Origin: Campanula takesimana
Lineage: Eukaryota > Streptophyta > Magnoliopsida > Asterales > Campanulaceae
Direction: 5' to 3'
NCBI GenBank assembly: GCA_026119855.1
Contig: JAOWBW010000758.1
Span: 1 to 64,000, forward strand
DNA length: 64,000 nucleotides
Below are positions 32,141-43,700 of the stretch, piece by piece (within the stretch, counting starts at the first letter, position 1; the number at the start of each line of letters is the position of its first letter). Position numbers and translations under genes: made by a program. The notes beneath the pieces are model-generated. The model saw only the letters and a program-made list of their open reading frames with translations, did not search any database and was not told the DNA's origin.

Positions 32141-34344
32141 TGTAGCGACCCCAAAACCCTTCCCTATTTATTTTATATTTTGGGGATTTTTATTTGACTT
32201 ATGTGTGCATTTTATGTGTTACATCATATTTTATGATTTGCATATCTTACTTGATTATTTGTGTTATTTACTTAGTTAGTAGTAATAATGATTAAAGGGG
32301 TTAAAGGATTAAGTTGAAACTTTAGGGTCCTTGTTGAAAATATAAGTTAAGGGGCTTAAGTGTTGACTTTGAAAGTCCAGTGACCAATTTGTAAAAATGG
32401 GTGAAGATTTTTATAAAAACTTTCCCTTCTCTCTCTTCTTTCTCAGTGTGAATTCTTTCTGCAATTCTCTCGTACGTTTCCTAGGGTTAAAGAAAGAAAA
32501 GGTAAGTTCAACTCATTTCAATTTAATTCTTTTTATTTACTTACCCGTTTTAAAAACTAATTATATAAAAATGATCAGGGCGTCGAGTACGTCATTTCTA
32601 TCCGAACAAAACTTATTTCAGCGATATTTTTTCCGGAAATAGGTAAGTTACTAATTCCCCTTTAAATGTTAAAATGGCCATATATACTATACCTGATATT
32701 TGTAATTGTTATTTTGTGATTTGGGTAATATTTGTTATACTTGTAATTTTGGGACAAAGGGAGTATTTAGTATGTTGGTTTGGTTGGGTTCAAAGTAGTA
32801 TTAAAGTTATTTTGAGACTAATTCGGTAGTCTTAATAAAGTTATAAACGTTAGTATTGTACTTTTGGGACGGTGAAACGAAAGGAGTATAAATCATTTTG
32901 GGTTTTTCCTGTCGAGTGTGTTAGGCGGCCGCCTAGAAGGGGCGTGCGGCCGCACACTTATCTGGAAGATTTTGTTCTTGAGAAAGCTGAATGCGTGCGA
33001 CCGCACACCCTGTTTTGGGCGGCCGCACATTTTCCACTGAGTCTTATAGTTTGGTTGAGGTAAGGTATAGAATGTTAACTTTGGTTTAATCCTTGGGGTA
33101 TTGTCTAGGACCAATATATGAGTGTCCTAGGATATTGTCATGGTTAATAAGAGGGGTGCTCAATAGTGTGCAAGAATGTATTGTGACCTTGAATCATGTT
33201 GTTGTAAACTCTTTGTGAGTGATTCTTTATGTGCATCTTTGATGTGTTTGGTTTGGTTCATTATTTTAGAATCATTGCCCCGGTTGTTGTTGTTTAGCAA
33301 GTATTCATTATTGTGCTTCTTGTGAAAAGTCCAGCTGGTCTTGTTGTGGAGTCAGGCAATGGGAGAATTATAGTGGTACAAGTAAGTTCACTATAAGGTT
33401 TTCCATTGGTACCTTCTGTGTCAGGCGGTGGGAGAATTATAGTGGCACACAAGCCAAGTTCACTATAAGGTGTCCACTGTCCCTTCTCTGTTTCCCCAGT
33501 CCAGATTGGCCTTGGATGGGATTAATTGCTTCCTTTGGTGAGCATTTGGGTTATGACTTTGTGTCATATTTCCCTCTCTGGTTACTTTGGTTCTATTAGT
33601 TATGGTTTGGTTTTCGGGATCCCGGCTTCAGCTATTTATGCTGCTCAGATGGTTTTCTCAGTTGGTTTTCTCAGATGGTATTCTCAGATGGTTATGTTAT
33701 TTTGGTAAACCTTGGCTTGGTATTCTCGTAGGAGTGTTTACTCCTACACTATGTGTTGTAGATGAGTTGGTCGTTATTTCCAACCGGTATGGGACGGTTG
33801 GCGATAGGGAGCCTCTCATGTTATGTGCTATATGCTAAATGATTATTTGTTGATATTGTTTCTTTATGATTATCATATCAGCATGTAACGTAGTTGCATT
33901 TTAGTAGCTTACTGAGATTTATTCTCACCCTTTATTTGTTTACTGTTTTAGATAAAGGCGGGTCCAGGGGATAGGACACTTGGCACGGGAGGACGTTGGA
34001 GTGGTAAGAGTTGGGACCTGTTTTGTTAAGGTTACATTACTTAGATGTATAACCTTTTGGGTAGAGTTCCCTTGACTTTATCATCTTGTAACACCTATAT
34101 TTTGGATAATGTCGGTGTATGTACATTTGTTTCAAAGTTTGTAAGCCTTCGGGCTGAGTACTTTCGTTGTGAAAGTTGGTTGTAAAGTTTGTTAAAAGTT
34201 AGATGAAGTCTTTGAAATTCAAGTGTGATTTTGTTAAACTTTATAAAAGTACATTTCGAAAAATTTTCAAAAAGTGTTTTATAACGTCTTCCACTCGTGT
34301 CCCGAGCGTGGGGCCAAGTAGGACCACGGGTCTGGGGCGCGACA
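32141..34344 (+). mobile_element. E1 3' LTR
   Basis: 2204 bp, same ends as the 5' LTR. The GC array reads TAGGCGGCCGCCTA at 32922-32935, GTGCGGCCGCAC at 32944-32955, GTGCGACCGCAC at 32995-33006 and GGGCGGCCGCAC at 33017-33028. Confidence 0.95.
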
Positions 34345-34367
34345 CGAAGTATGGTATTTACCCAACC
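34345..34367 (-). pseudogene. pol: 23-bp island of G1 protease between E1 and E2
   Basis: Reads LGKYHTS on the - strand, the continuation of the protease end MDWL (52261 side) and the start of VDCYKKVV (25314 side). It comprises the E1 duplication CGAAG (34345-34349), 13 bp, and the E2 duplication CAACC (34363-34367). Confidence 0.93.
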
Positions 34368-36426
34368 TGTCGCGACCCCGGCCCCACGGGCCCGGAGTGC
34401 GCGAGCTGGACGTCAACTTAAACAATAAACTCTAAAATAATGAAGATAAAAATTTTCCTTTTATACCAAAAGATGATAACACAAAGTTTTGAAATCCAAC
34501 TTGAACAACAAAATATAAACTAGTGTAAGCTCCATAAGCTTACACCCAAAATAATAAAATATACAAATTCTAATGACGTCAAGTTTGGGATAACTATTCC
34601 AAAAGGTTACACATTTATATAATGTAAACCCACCGATAACAACTTGCCCCAAAAGCTCAACCCTCGCGACGTCCTGTCTCGTGATCAGTGAGTCTAATCC
34701 TTTCCACCTGGGGAGGGGGGTTAAGGAAAAACAAAGACAAAAGAAAAGGGGGTGAGATAAATCTCAATAAGTTACTAATGCAACTACATGACATGCTATG
34801 ATGTAATAAGCAATAAACAATAATAAATATCACTTAGCACATAGCATTTATCAATTAACAGATAGCAGCGGAAATAAACAAGTAACAAAGGATATTAGCC
34901 AAGGTTTCCCAACTGAAAGAACCAAATAAAGGTCGCTGCGCAGCTTCAATAATCAACAATCAACATCTTCATAGTAGCATGAAAGCTTAAAGAGAAACCC
35001 CCGGTACCGGAACTAATAACAAAGTAACGTGCCACAAAGGGCGGGAGCCATGCCACAAAGTCATCCTCCAAAACGTGTAGCTAGAATACTCACAAAAGGA
35101 GCTAGCTCATCCCATCCAAGGCCAATCTGGATGAGGAAGAAGGACCAATGGGCGATGCTATACTGGACTTGGCTTGTGCCATTATAGCATTATCCATTGC
35201 CTGACTCGATACACAAATAACCAGCTGGACTTCTAAATAAAAGCTAAGTAATAAACTCTAGCTTAAATAAATAACCACTGATTCCAAAGTAGGGAACCAT
35301 TCCAAATAAATTACCACAAAGGTAAACCAATCCAAACCACACATCAAAGATGTCCAACATTCCCAAAACGGTACTTAAATAAATTTCATAACACATTTAT
35401 TCACAAAGGAACCAATTCCAATTAATAACGTGTTCCACGATGTTAACTTAAGTTAATTTGAGTAGATAAATTAAAACTAGGGAAGCAATCTAGTTTAAAC
35501 AAGCAAAAAGGAAGAATTTCCTGAAACAGGGCGGGCGGGCGCTTGAGAGGGGTCGGCGCGCGCGCTTATTTGACCAGAAGGTCTGGCCGTTGGAAAAGGC
35601 ATGGCGGGCGGGCGCCTGGTCCAACCCGGGCGGCGCTCGGTCTGGTTCTTGGCCGGGAAACAGAGCTGGGTTTCACCATTTTCGAACCAAAACCAATTTT
35701 CTCACAAATCAACACTCCCAACTTGATCCCCAAAGTACCCAAACAACATTTAACTTAAAGGGGGCCTAAATAATACCATTTATCAACCAAAATTAATATC
35801 AAATCCCAACATTTGATTTAACACCAAAAATCATCAAAAACAACAATATATTCAAATAAATTCTAAACCTTCATAAATCATCAAATAACCACTTCAAAGC
35901 TTTATAGATTATCATACAAAATGAGGATGAACAATTTTAGCATATAATGGGGAAAAGCAACTTACTTGGAATTTCTCAAAGATGACGGAATTCAAATATT
36001 TTAGCTCCCTACGATCCTATCGACGATCTAAACATGTTTCATAAAATGAGCACCAAGAAATAGAGGGAGGAAGATGATCAAAATGGAGGAAGAATGAGAG
36101 AAAGATTTCTTACCTTTTTCACAACTATGGAGAGAGAGAGAGATTGAGTGCTGGGAATGGGGGAGAGGGTGAGGGAGAAGAGGGGAGTAGGGTGGGAGTA
36201 GGAGAAAGATTATTTAAAAAACTTACACTTAGGCCCCCTCACTCTACTAACAAATAACCCAAACCAAAATCCCAACTACCCACTTAACACAATATCAACC
36301 AAATAATGCTAGACACAAATTAATATTATGAGCTATAAAATGCGCACATAAATATTTAAATCAAATAAATAAATAAATAAATAATTATTTATCAATAAAA
36401 TAGAGACGGTTTTTCGGGTCGTGACA
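34368..36426 (-). mobile_element. E2 3' LTR (left)
   Basis: + strand ends TGTCGCGACCCC and GGGTCGTGACA. GC words at 35533, 35555, 35606 and 35628 (22-bp pairs). Candidate splice donors on the - strand at 36113 and 35965 and an acceptor at 34708 match those of E1 and G1. An (AAAT)n run is at 36361-36385. Confidence 0.95.
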
Positions 36427-36441
36427 TTCACTCCCCCTTAA
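36427..36441 (-). other. E2 polypurine tract
   Basis: - strand TTAAGGGGGAGTGAA directly before the 3' LTR; almost the same as the E1 tract. Confidence 0.9.
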
Positions 36442-36460
36442 AGAAAATTCGACCCGAATT

Positions 36461-37292
36461 TTAACGAGACTTACCCGAATTAAAAAGCCACGGATATTTA
36501 CGCTCTATCTCCTCTCGAAGCTCCCACGTCGATTCTTCAACATTATGATTCCTCCAAAGAACTCTAACCAACGGAATGCTTTTGTTCCTCAACTCTTGGA
36601 CTTTGGCATCTAAAATCTGAACCGGTCGTTCCTCGTAAGTCATGTCAGGCTCTATATCTTCCGGTACTCTCGTAACACGTGAGATGGATCATGAACATAC
36701 TTCCGAAGCATCGAAACGTGGAAAACATTATGTAACCGGTCCAAAGAAGATGGTAACGCAAGACGATATGCTAGAAGTCCCACTTTCCCCAAAATCTCAA
36801 ACGGTCCAACAAACCTCGGAGCCAATTTACCCTTCTTCCCGAACCTTCGGATGCCCACTTTCGGAGATACCTTTAAGAACACGAAGTCCCCGGTCTGAAA
36901 ACTAATATCTCGTCTTCGATGATCGGCGTAGCTCTTCTGTCGACTCTGGGCCGTCTTCAATCGATCCCGAATAATCTTAACCTTTTCCACCGAGTCCTGA
37001 ACCATGTCAACACCCCAAAGTTTTGCTTCCCCAACCTCGTCCCAACAAATAGGTGACCGGCATTTCCTCCCATACAAAGCCTCATACGGTGCCATCTGAA
37101 TACTCGACTAATAACTATTATTGTAGGCGAACTCCGCAAGCGTAGATGGGTATCCCACGAATCTGGAAAGTCAAATGTGCAAGCCCGTAGCATATCCTCG
37201 AGAATCTGGATAGTTCTTTCCGACTGACCGTCAGTCTAAGGATGAAATGCTGTGCTGAACCTCAAATCGGTACCCAAAGCCTTCTGTAACGC
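36461..37292 (-). pseudogene. pol: E2 integrase C-terminal half and chromodomain
   Basis: Follows the in-frame TAA near 37293. A TAG replaces glutamine before TDGQ (about 37235), and the frame shifts near 37100-37190. The catalytic glutamate region ERTIQILED (about 37195-37225) is present. The segment MAPYEALYGRKCRSPICWDE through RLHNVFHVSMLRKYVHDPSH is open (37095-36652). After one more shift near 36655 the chromodomain follows: RPVQILDAKVQELRNKSI and HNVEESTWELREEIERKY, ending at 36461. Confidence 0.9.
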
Positions 37293-39307
37293 TTACCAAA
37301 ATCGGGATGTAAACCTGGGATCTCTGTCTGACACAATACTAACTGGAACACCATGCAATCTGACAATCTCATGAATATACAAATTCGCAAGTTTCTCCAT
37401 CGAATAGGAAATGTCAACGGGTAAGAAATGAGAAGATTTAGTCAGTCTGTCCACGATCACCCAAACTGCATTGAACCTCCTTCGAGTCCTGGGTAGTCCG
37501 GTTACAAAATCCATCGTAATGTGTTCCCACTTCCACTCGGGTATCTCAAGAGGCTGAAGTAGACCTGCGGGTCTCTGATGCTCTGCTTTAACTTGTTGAC
37601 AGGTCAAACACTTCGATACATAATCTGCGATTTCCCTCTTCATGTTAATCCACCAAAATTGCTGTTTCAAATACTGATACATCTTCGTACTCCCGGGATG
37701 AATGGTATACCTGGATTTGTGACCCTCATCAAGAACTCGCTGTCTAATCCCACCGATATCCGGCACACACAATCTGCTACGGTAAGTCAACACTTCCTCA
37801 GAGTCAAGCTGGAAGTCCACATACTGTCTATCCCGAGCATTATCCATAATCTTCTTCAACTCTGGGTCATCCTTCTGAGTATCCTTTATTTGTTGAATTA
37901 GGGTCGGAGATACCCTAATATTCGCAAAAATCGCCCCACGTCTCGATTCGCGAGGACACCAATCTCGAACATCCTCTAGCAATTTCCATTCACGAATCAT
38001 CATTGATGCCACATAAGACTTCCGACTGATCGCATCAGCTACTACGTTTGCTTTGCCCGGATGGTACGAAATAGTGCACTCATAATCTTTTAAAAGCTCC
38101 ATCCACCTACGCTGACGGTTATTCAACTCCTTTTGAGAGAAGAGGTATTTCAAACTCTTGTGATCGGTAAAAATCTCAAACTTCGCTCCATATAGGTAAT
38201 GCTTCCACTTATGTAACGCAAAGACTATCGCAGCCAACTCCATATCATGAGTAGGGTAATTCTGTTCACTCGGGCTCAACTTCCTCGAAGCATACGCAAT
38301 CACTTTCCCATTTTGCATCAAAACACAACCCAAACCCTCTTTCGAAGCATCACTGTAAATTACTAAATCATCATTTCCATTCGGTAACGCAAGAATAGGA
38401 GCCGTAGTTAATTCCTCCTTTAATTCATCAAAGCTACTTTGACATTTTTCACTCCACACAAACGGTACATCCTTCCGGGTCAACTGAGTCATCGGAGTAG
38501 CAATCCTCGAAAACCCTTCTATAAACCTTCTGTAATACCCGGCTAAACCCAGAAAACTTCTGATCTCGGTCACTGACTCGGGTCTCTTCCAATCCACTAT
38601 GGCTTCTATCTTTGAAGGATCCACAGAAATCCCGTCTTTTGAAATAACATGGCCCAGAAATGAAACCTTCTCGAGCCAAAATTCGCATTTACTAAACTTC
38701 GCAAACAACTGCTCCCTCGTAAGAATGGATAAAACTGTCCTCAAGTGCTGCTCGTGCTCCTCTCGAGATTTAGAGTAAACAAGAATGCCGTCGATGAAAA
38801 CCACCACGAACGAGTCAAGATAAGGATGGAAAACCCGGTTCATCAAATCCATAAACACGGCAGGCGCGTTAGTCAACCCAAACGGCATAACCAAGAACTC
38901 GTAATGACCATACCGAGTGCGAAAGGCAGTCTTCGGAACATCTTCCGATCGAATCTTTAACTGATGGTACCCACTCCTCAAATCCAGTTTAGAAAACACA
39001 ACTGAGCCTTGAAGCTGATCAAATAAATCATCAATGTGAGGTAGAGGATACTTGTTCTTCATGGTAACCTGATTCAACTTCCGGTAATCGATACACAATC
39101 TCAAAGAACCATCTTTCTTCCGCACAAACAAAACCGGTGCTCCCCACGGGGAACACTAGGACGGATAAACCCTCGATCAAGCAACTCTTGCAACAGAACC
39201 TTTAGTTCCTTCAACTCTGCGGGAGCCAACCTATACGGTGCCTTTGAAATTGGAGCTGTACCCGGCAAAAGATCTATACAAAATTCTATCTCACGATCGG
39301 GAGGCAT
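37293..39307 (-). pseudogene. pol: E2 reverse transcriptase, RNase H and integrase N-terminal half
   Basis: From 39307: MPPDREIEFCIDLLPGTAPI, a frameshift near 39130-39160, then 612 open codons. RT motifs LCIDYRKLNQVTMKNKY and SKLDLRSGYHQLKIRSED are present, but the active site reads VVFIDGILVYSKS (38771-38800 region): the second catalytic aspartate is glycine (GGC). RNase H IYSDASKEGLG, HDMELAAIVFAL and FTDHKSLKYLF look intact. Integrase HHCC (GHKSRYTIH, CLTCQQ), TMDFVTGLPRT and VSDRDPRFTSRFW follow, then a TAA in place of glutamine. The D to G change alone would abolish polymerase activity. Confidence 0.92.
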
Positions 39308-39442
39308 ATTATATTCAGAAGAGAAAACATAGGGAAAACTCCCTAACTACCCGAACACTCTCCAAACTAGGGGATTCTTTCCTAGTATCAAGCACACTAG
39401 CCAAATATCCCTCACAACCACGGTGCAACAATCTCCTAGCTT

Positions 39443-39886
39443 TCACATAAGAAATAATACGAATATTCCTACCCAAAGGCATAGCCTCAAAACTAACTTA
39501 GGCACACCAGGGATAGAAAAATTAACGACCTTTCTACGACAGTCGACTGAAGCATGATATTTGCTCAGCCAATCCATACCCAAAATAACATCAAAGTCCT
39601 GAATAGGAAGGACTACCAAGTCCGTACACAAGACACGACCACATATAAGCACGTCACAATCACGAAATACTCTATCGGTCACCAAACATTCTCCCATAGG
39701 AGTTGACACCTCTAACACATAGGGTAAAGACTCAGATGCAGCATTTAACAAAGAAGCAAATTGCACAGAAATGTAAGAATGAGATGATCCTGGACCTACT
39801 AACGTACGTGCGCTCACACTAGATATAAAAACAATACCTCCAATCACTGAGGGATCATCTGCCTGATGCTGATTCTTTGCAAACAC
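39443..39886 (-). pseudogene. pol: E2 aspartic protease, active-site Asp lost
   Basis: Reads IGGIVFISSVSARTLVGPGS, where E1 and G1 have LIDPGS: the catalytic aspartate codon is now GGT (glycine). The rest of the domain, LVVLPIQDFDVILGMDWLSK, is well kept. A frame change near 39490 leads on to the RT region. Confidence 0.9.
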
Positions 39887-39889
39887 TTT

Positions 39890-40929
39890 TCCTTGGACCT
39901 TGGCCTTTCCCGTAGCATCCCTTTTCTGACCCTGTGGAGCCCAGCTCCTACCCTAGTCAGTTGACCTCTGAGTCTCGGGCAATCCTTCGCAAAATGCCCC
40001 AACTGTCCACAGTTAATACATTTCCCCTGTTTCTTCCAACACTGGTCCTCCGAGTGTCTCCCCTTTGGAAATATGAACATAGTCTCCTATTTTGGTTCCC
40101 TTGATTCCCGAAAGTAGTACCCGGGTTCCTTGGGATTGGTTGCTCTCGGAACTGAGATTGTCCCCCAAAGTTGCCTCGGTTATCAATCCTTGGTTGTGAC
40201 TTGCTCTGCGCTCTTTGCTTACTCGTGTTAGTTACCTCGACCTTCATCTTATGCTCCCCTATATCTTGCTCGATCAAATAGGCTCGGTCCACCGCATCCT
40301 GATAAGTTTGAATCCTCTGTGCTATAAGATGAATACGGATGGAAGTCTTCAAACCCCGGATGAATCTCATAGCTTTCTGTTCTTCGGTCCTCACAAGATA
40401 GTCACAACACCGGGCTAATTCTGTGAACTTAACCGAGTACTGAGCTATAGACAACAAACCTTGCTCCAAGTTGAGAATCTCGATCTCCTTTCGGTTTTGA
40501 TCCACTACCGGAATGAAATGCTCTTTGAACTTCCGCACAAACAATTCCCATGCATACACTGTATGGGTATCATCCAACTCGCTTTAACTCCTTTCCACCA
40601 ATGCTCGGTGGCCCCAACCAATTTATAAGCCGCAAACTGGACCCTATCCTCGTCCGTGCACCCAAACACATCATAAATTTTCTCCATAGACTCAACCCAT
40701 AGTTCGGCCTTCTTCACATCGGGCTCACCATCGAACTCTGCCGGTTTCAGTTTCAATAATTGTTCCAAACCATATCGGGGTGGTGGTGCTTGCTCTACTC
40801 TCGGTCCTTGGTCATGAATTGCCTTCATGGCCGCCTCAAACATGCCTTGGAACATAGCACGGTTCTCTTCCAAAGATCATTCTGATTCTGAGCCCCACTA
40901 GAACTTTCACCCGTTCTTCTTCTAGCCAT
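39890..40929 (-). pseudogene. gag: E2 Gag, frameshifted
   Basis: Probable start MARRRTGESSSGAQNQND at 40929; a shift near 40870 leads to RAMFQGMFEAAMKAIHD, RYGLEQLLKLKPAEFDGEPD and ATEHWWKGVKASW. Another shift near 40570 leads to FVRKFKEHFIPVVDQNRKEI and on to the basic tail. The first zinc knuckle has lost cysteines (CSYFQRGD); the second, CINCGQLGHFAKDC, is complete near 40000. Confidence 0.9.
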
Positions 40930-41036
40930 TGTGAATAATTACCTGCATAAAAAATCAACCGTTACTCACTCCGAACACAACTACCCTCCTAGGTCATACT
41001 AGTCCACCTAGACTTATACTTAGAGCTAAACCACAG

Positions 41037-41048
41037 CTCTGATACCAA
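41037..41048 (-). other. E2 primer binding site
   Basis: - strand TGGTATCAGAG, two bases from the 5' LTR end, initiator tRNA-Met type. Confidence 0.9.
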
Positions 41049-41049
41049 C

Positions 41050-41375
41050 TGTCGCGACCCCGGCCCCGCGGGCTCGGAGTGCGCGAGCTGGACGTCGACT
41101 TAAACAATAAACTCTAAAATAATGAAGATAAAAATTTTCCTTTTATACCAAAAGATGATAACACAAAGTTTTGAAATCCAACTTGAACAACAAAATATAA
41201 ACTAGTGTAAGCTCCATAAGCTTACACCCAAAATAATAAAATATACAAATTCTAATGACGTCAAGTTTGGTACAACTATTCCCAAAAGGTTACACATTTA
41301 TAACAACTTGCCCCAAAAGCTCAACCCTCGCGACGTCCTGTCTCGTGATCAACGAGTCTAATCCTTTCCACCTGG
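41050..41375 (-). mobile_element. E2 5' LTR, 3' part
   Basis: Aligns with the start of the left LTR (34368-34710). It is interrupted by T at CCTGG (41371-41375), the point where the left LTR reads TTTCCACCTGGGGAGG. Confidence 0.95.
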
Positions 41376-42579
41376 TGTAGATACCCCGGGAAACCACAAC
41401 TTGGCTAGAGCGGTGAATTATCCTAGGATGTCTAACTTGATTTTAGATTGTTTAGAGTCGCCACCTATGTTTTTAAAGGAAAATAAGAAAAACCTAGAAA
41501 TAGCCTAATTTATGTACAAAACCAGAGATTCGGGAGATAAGGGTTCGGGGGTTAGGTGACGGAGTGGGAAGTACTTAAACACCCACTCCGCCCCGCTTAT
41601 GCGGGTCTTCCTACTATTGGTGTTCTAATGCTAAATGTCCTTCAATTTATTAACAGTGCTAACAATTATAATGTAAAGAAAAATGGGAAGAAAAGAGAAT
41701 TGTTTTATTTATAAAGTTATGCTAAACAATTACATTAAGAAATGTATAGGAAATTAAAGTAGAGATTAAAATGTAGGGAGATAACCTTAACCAACTTTAA
41801 TGTAGTAAAGTGGTCATTTGGTCATGTCCCAATTGATGGGGATTGCATACTAGTAAGACTAGAAGAAAAGAGAAGAAAAATAAAAGTACCTTTAGAAAAG
41901 AGGACCTTAGACTTTGACTTGAAGATGGTGTTGTTTGTAGAGAAAGGTGTTGAGAGAACTTGTGTATAGTTCTTGTAGGGAAGATGAAGTTGGTCCAAAG
42001 AGTGTAAAGAGAGTCCCTTTTTAAGGTAGAAGATGATGGTTTTTATAGGTAAAAAAGAGAGGGAAAGGTTGGAGGGAAATTGGTCAATCCATGTGAGATG
42101 GGGTTGACCAATCACAAATAAGATAAATAAAAATAATAAATGAAAGAAATAAAAGAAAATCAAATAAAATAAAAATGAATTATTTTGTTTTAAAGAGATG
42201 GCTAGAATAATGGGATTGAAGGTTATAAAACTAGGGGGGATGAATGTGGATGAGAAAAGAAGTCTTTTGTGATCAAGAAAGAGATGTTGCAAATAAGAAA
42301 AGGGAGGGAAATAAGGTGCAATCCGTTACTGCCAAAATGGGAAGCGCGCGAGTCCCGCTTTTGGGGCGAGACGCGCGCGCAGCCCGTTAACAGTTCCGGA
42401 AGCGCCCGCGGCAGAAAAGGACAGAATGACCCTAAAGTTAACTCTGTTATGCAGTTTAGTCCAAAACTATCGGAATCAGTTAGGAACTTAACCGAAGTAA
42501 CAGAAATTAACGAAAATGAGTTAAATAAAAATACTTTGTATGCAATCGAAGTGAGAGGTCCAAGGCGGGGTGTCTACAG
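41376..42579 (-). mobile_element. T 3' LTR (left)
   Basis: + strand TGTAGATACCCC to GTGTCTACAG. TATA box on the - strand CCTATAAAAACC at 42038-42049. GC words at 42344, 42373 and 42402 (29 bp apart). The final G may belong to the LTR or the flank. Confidence 0.93.
42344..42411. promoter_or_regulatory. Phased GC word array in T LTR (29 bp)
   Basis: GCGCGCG at 42344, GCGCGCGC at 42373, GCGCCCGCG at 42402: two steps of 29 bp. The right LTR repeats this at 50296, 50325 and 50354. Confidence 0.8.
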
Positions 42580-42784
42580 AGCCCCTCGGCGACGTGGATT
42601 GCAAAGCAAAATGCGTCGACGAAAGTAAAAACACCCGCCGAGGACATCGACAAAGAAAAAGAAAGAAAAGAAAGCAAAGACTCGATGAAAGCAGTAATTT
42701 GAAATTGCTAGAGATAGGGGTGCGCTCCCTGTGTGAGCGTCTTTTGTTGATAGAGGGGGTGGCATGATCCGTTGGTAAACCTGC
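42580..42784 (-). other. T polypurine tract and 3' UTR start
   Basis: - strand CGTCGCCGAGGGGCTC next to the 3' LTR, nearly the same as in D. The rest is unremarkable and A-rich. Confidence 0.8.
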
Positions 42785-43700
42785 CGGTTGAATCCGTTGA
42801 GTGAGGCCGTTAATGAACCCTTGAATGAGGCCGTTAGTGAACCTTTGAGGAGGCCGTTAGTGAACCTTTGAATGAGGACGTTAGTGAACCCATGAGGAGG
42901 CCGTTAGTGAACCTTTGAATGAGGCCGTTAGTGAACCTTTGAGGAGGCCGTTAGTGAACCTTGAGGCCGTTAGTGAACCTTTGAAGAGGCCGTTAGTGAA
43001 CCTTGAGTCCGTTAGTGAACCTTTGAAGAGGCCGTTAGTGAACCTTTGAGGAGGCCGTTAGTGAACCTTTGAAGAGGCCGTTAGTGAATCTTTGAGGAGG
43101 CCGTTAGTGAACCTTTGAGGAGGCCGTTAGTGAACCTTTGAATGAGGCCGTTAGTGAACCTTTGAGGAGGCCGTTAGTGAACCTTTGAGGAGGCCGTTAG
43201 TGAACCTTTTGACGAATCCGTTAGTGAAATCCGTTGATAAGGCCGTTAGTGAACCTTCGAGGCCGTTAGTGAACCTTTGTTGACGAATCCGTTAGTGAAA
43301 TCTGTTTGATGAGGCCGTTAGTGAACCTTCGAATGAGGTCGTTTGTGAACCTTTGCTGACGAATCCGTTAGTGAAATCCGTTGATGAGGCCGTTAGTGAA
43401 CCTTGAGGCCGTTAGTGAACCTTTGTTGACGAATCCGTTAGTAAAATCCGTTGATGAGGCCGTTAGTGAACCTTCGAATGAGGCCGTTAGTGAACCTTTG
43501 CTGACGAATCCGTTAGTGAAATCCGTTGATGAGGCCGTTAGTGAACCTTGAGGCCGTTAGTGAACCTTTGTTGACGAATCCGTTAGTGAAATCCGTTGAT
43601 GAGGCCGTTAGTGAACCTTCGAGGCCGTTAGTGAACCTTTGTTGACGAATCCGTTAGTGAAATCCGTTGATGAGGCCGTTAGTGAACCTTTGACGAATTG
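42785..43700. repeat. T 3' UTR tandem array, 21-24 bp unit
   Basis: About forty copies of GAGGCCGTTAGTGAACCTTT with small length changes. The right half is organised in a higher-order unit that alternates with ACGAATCCGTTAGTGAAATC. As in A0 and D, the array lies between the LTR and the 3' modules, but the sequence is unrelated. Confidence 0.95.

Larger units (their letters stand above)
25315..34344 (+). mobile_element. Tekay-clade (chromovirus) Ty3/gypsy element E1
   Basis: Complete 9030-bp element with 2205-bp and 2204-bp LTRs, PBS, gag, pol with chromodomain, polypurine tract and CGAAG duplication. The LTRs are about 98% alike in the parts I compared by eye, so insertion is recent. It is inserted in G1, a relative of the same family, in opposite orientation. 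Coding frames have several stops and shifts, so it is not autonomous now. Confidence 0.95.

Noticed and set aside
41822..42292. 156-codon - strand ORF in the T LTR (and 49769-50110)
   Set aside because: Hydrophobic low-complexity translation of LTR sequence; the two LTR copies differ by indels that do not respect the frame.
42785..43700. CRISPR-like regular repeats
   Set aside because: Units of 21-24 bp without unique spacers of constant size, in a plant retrotransposon 3' UTR; an ordinary tandem array.
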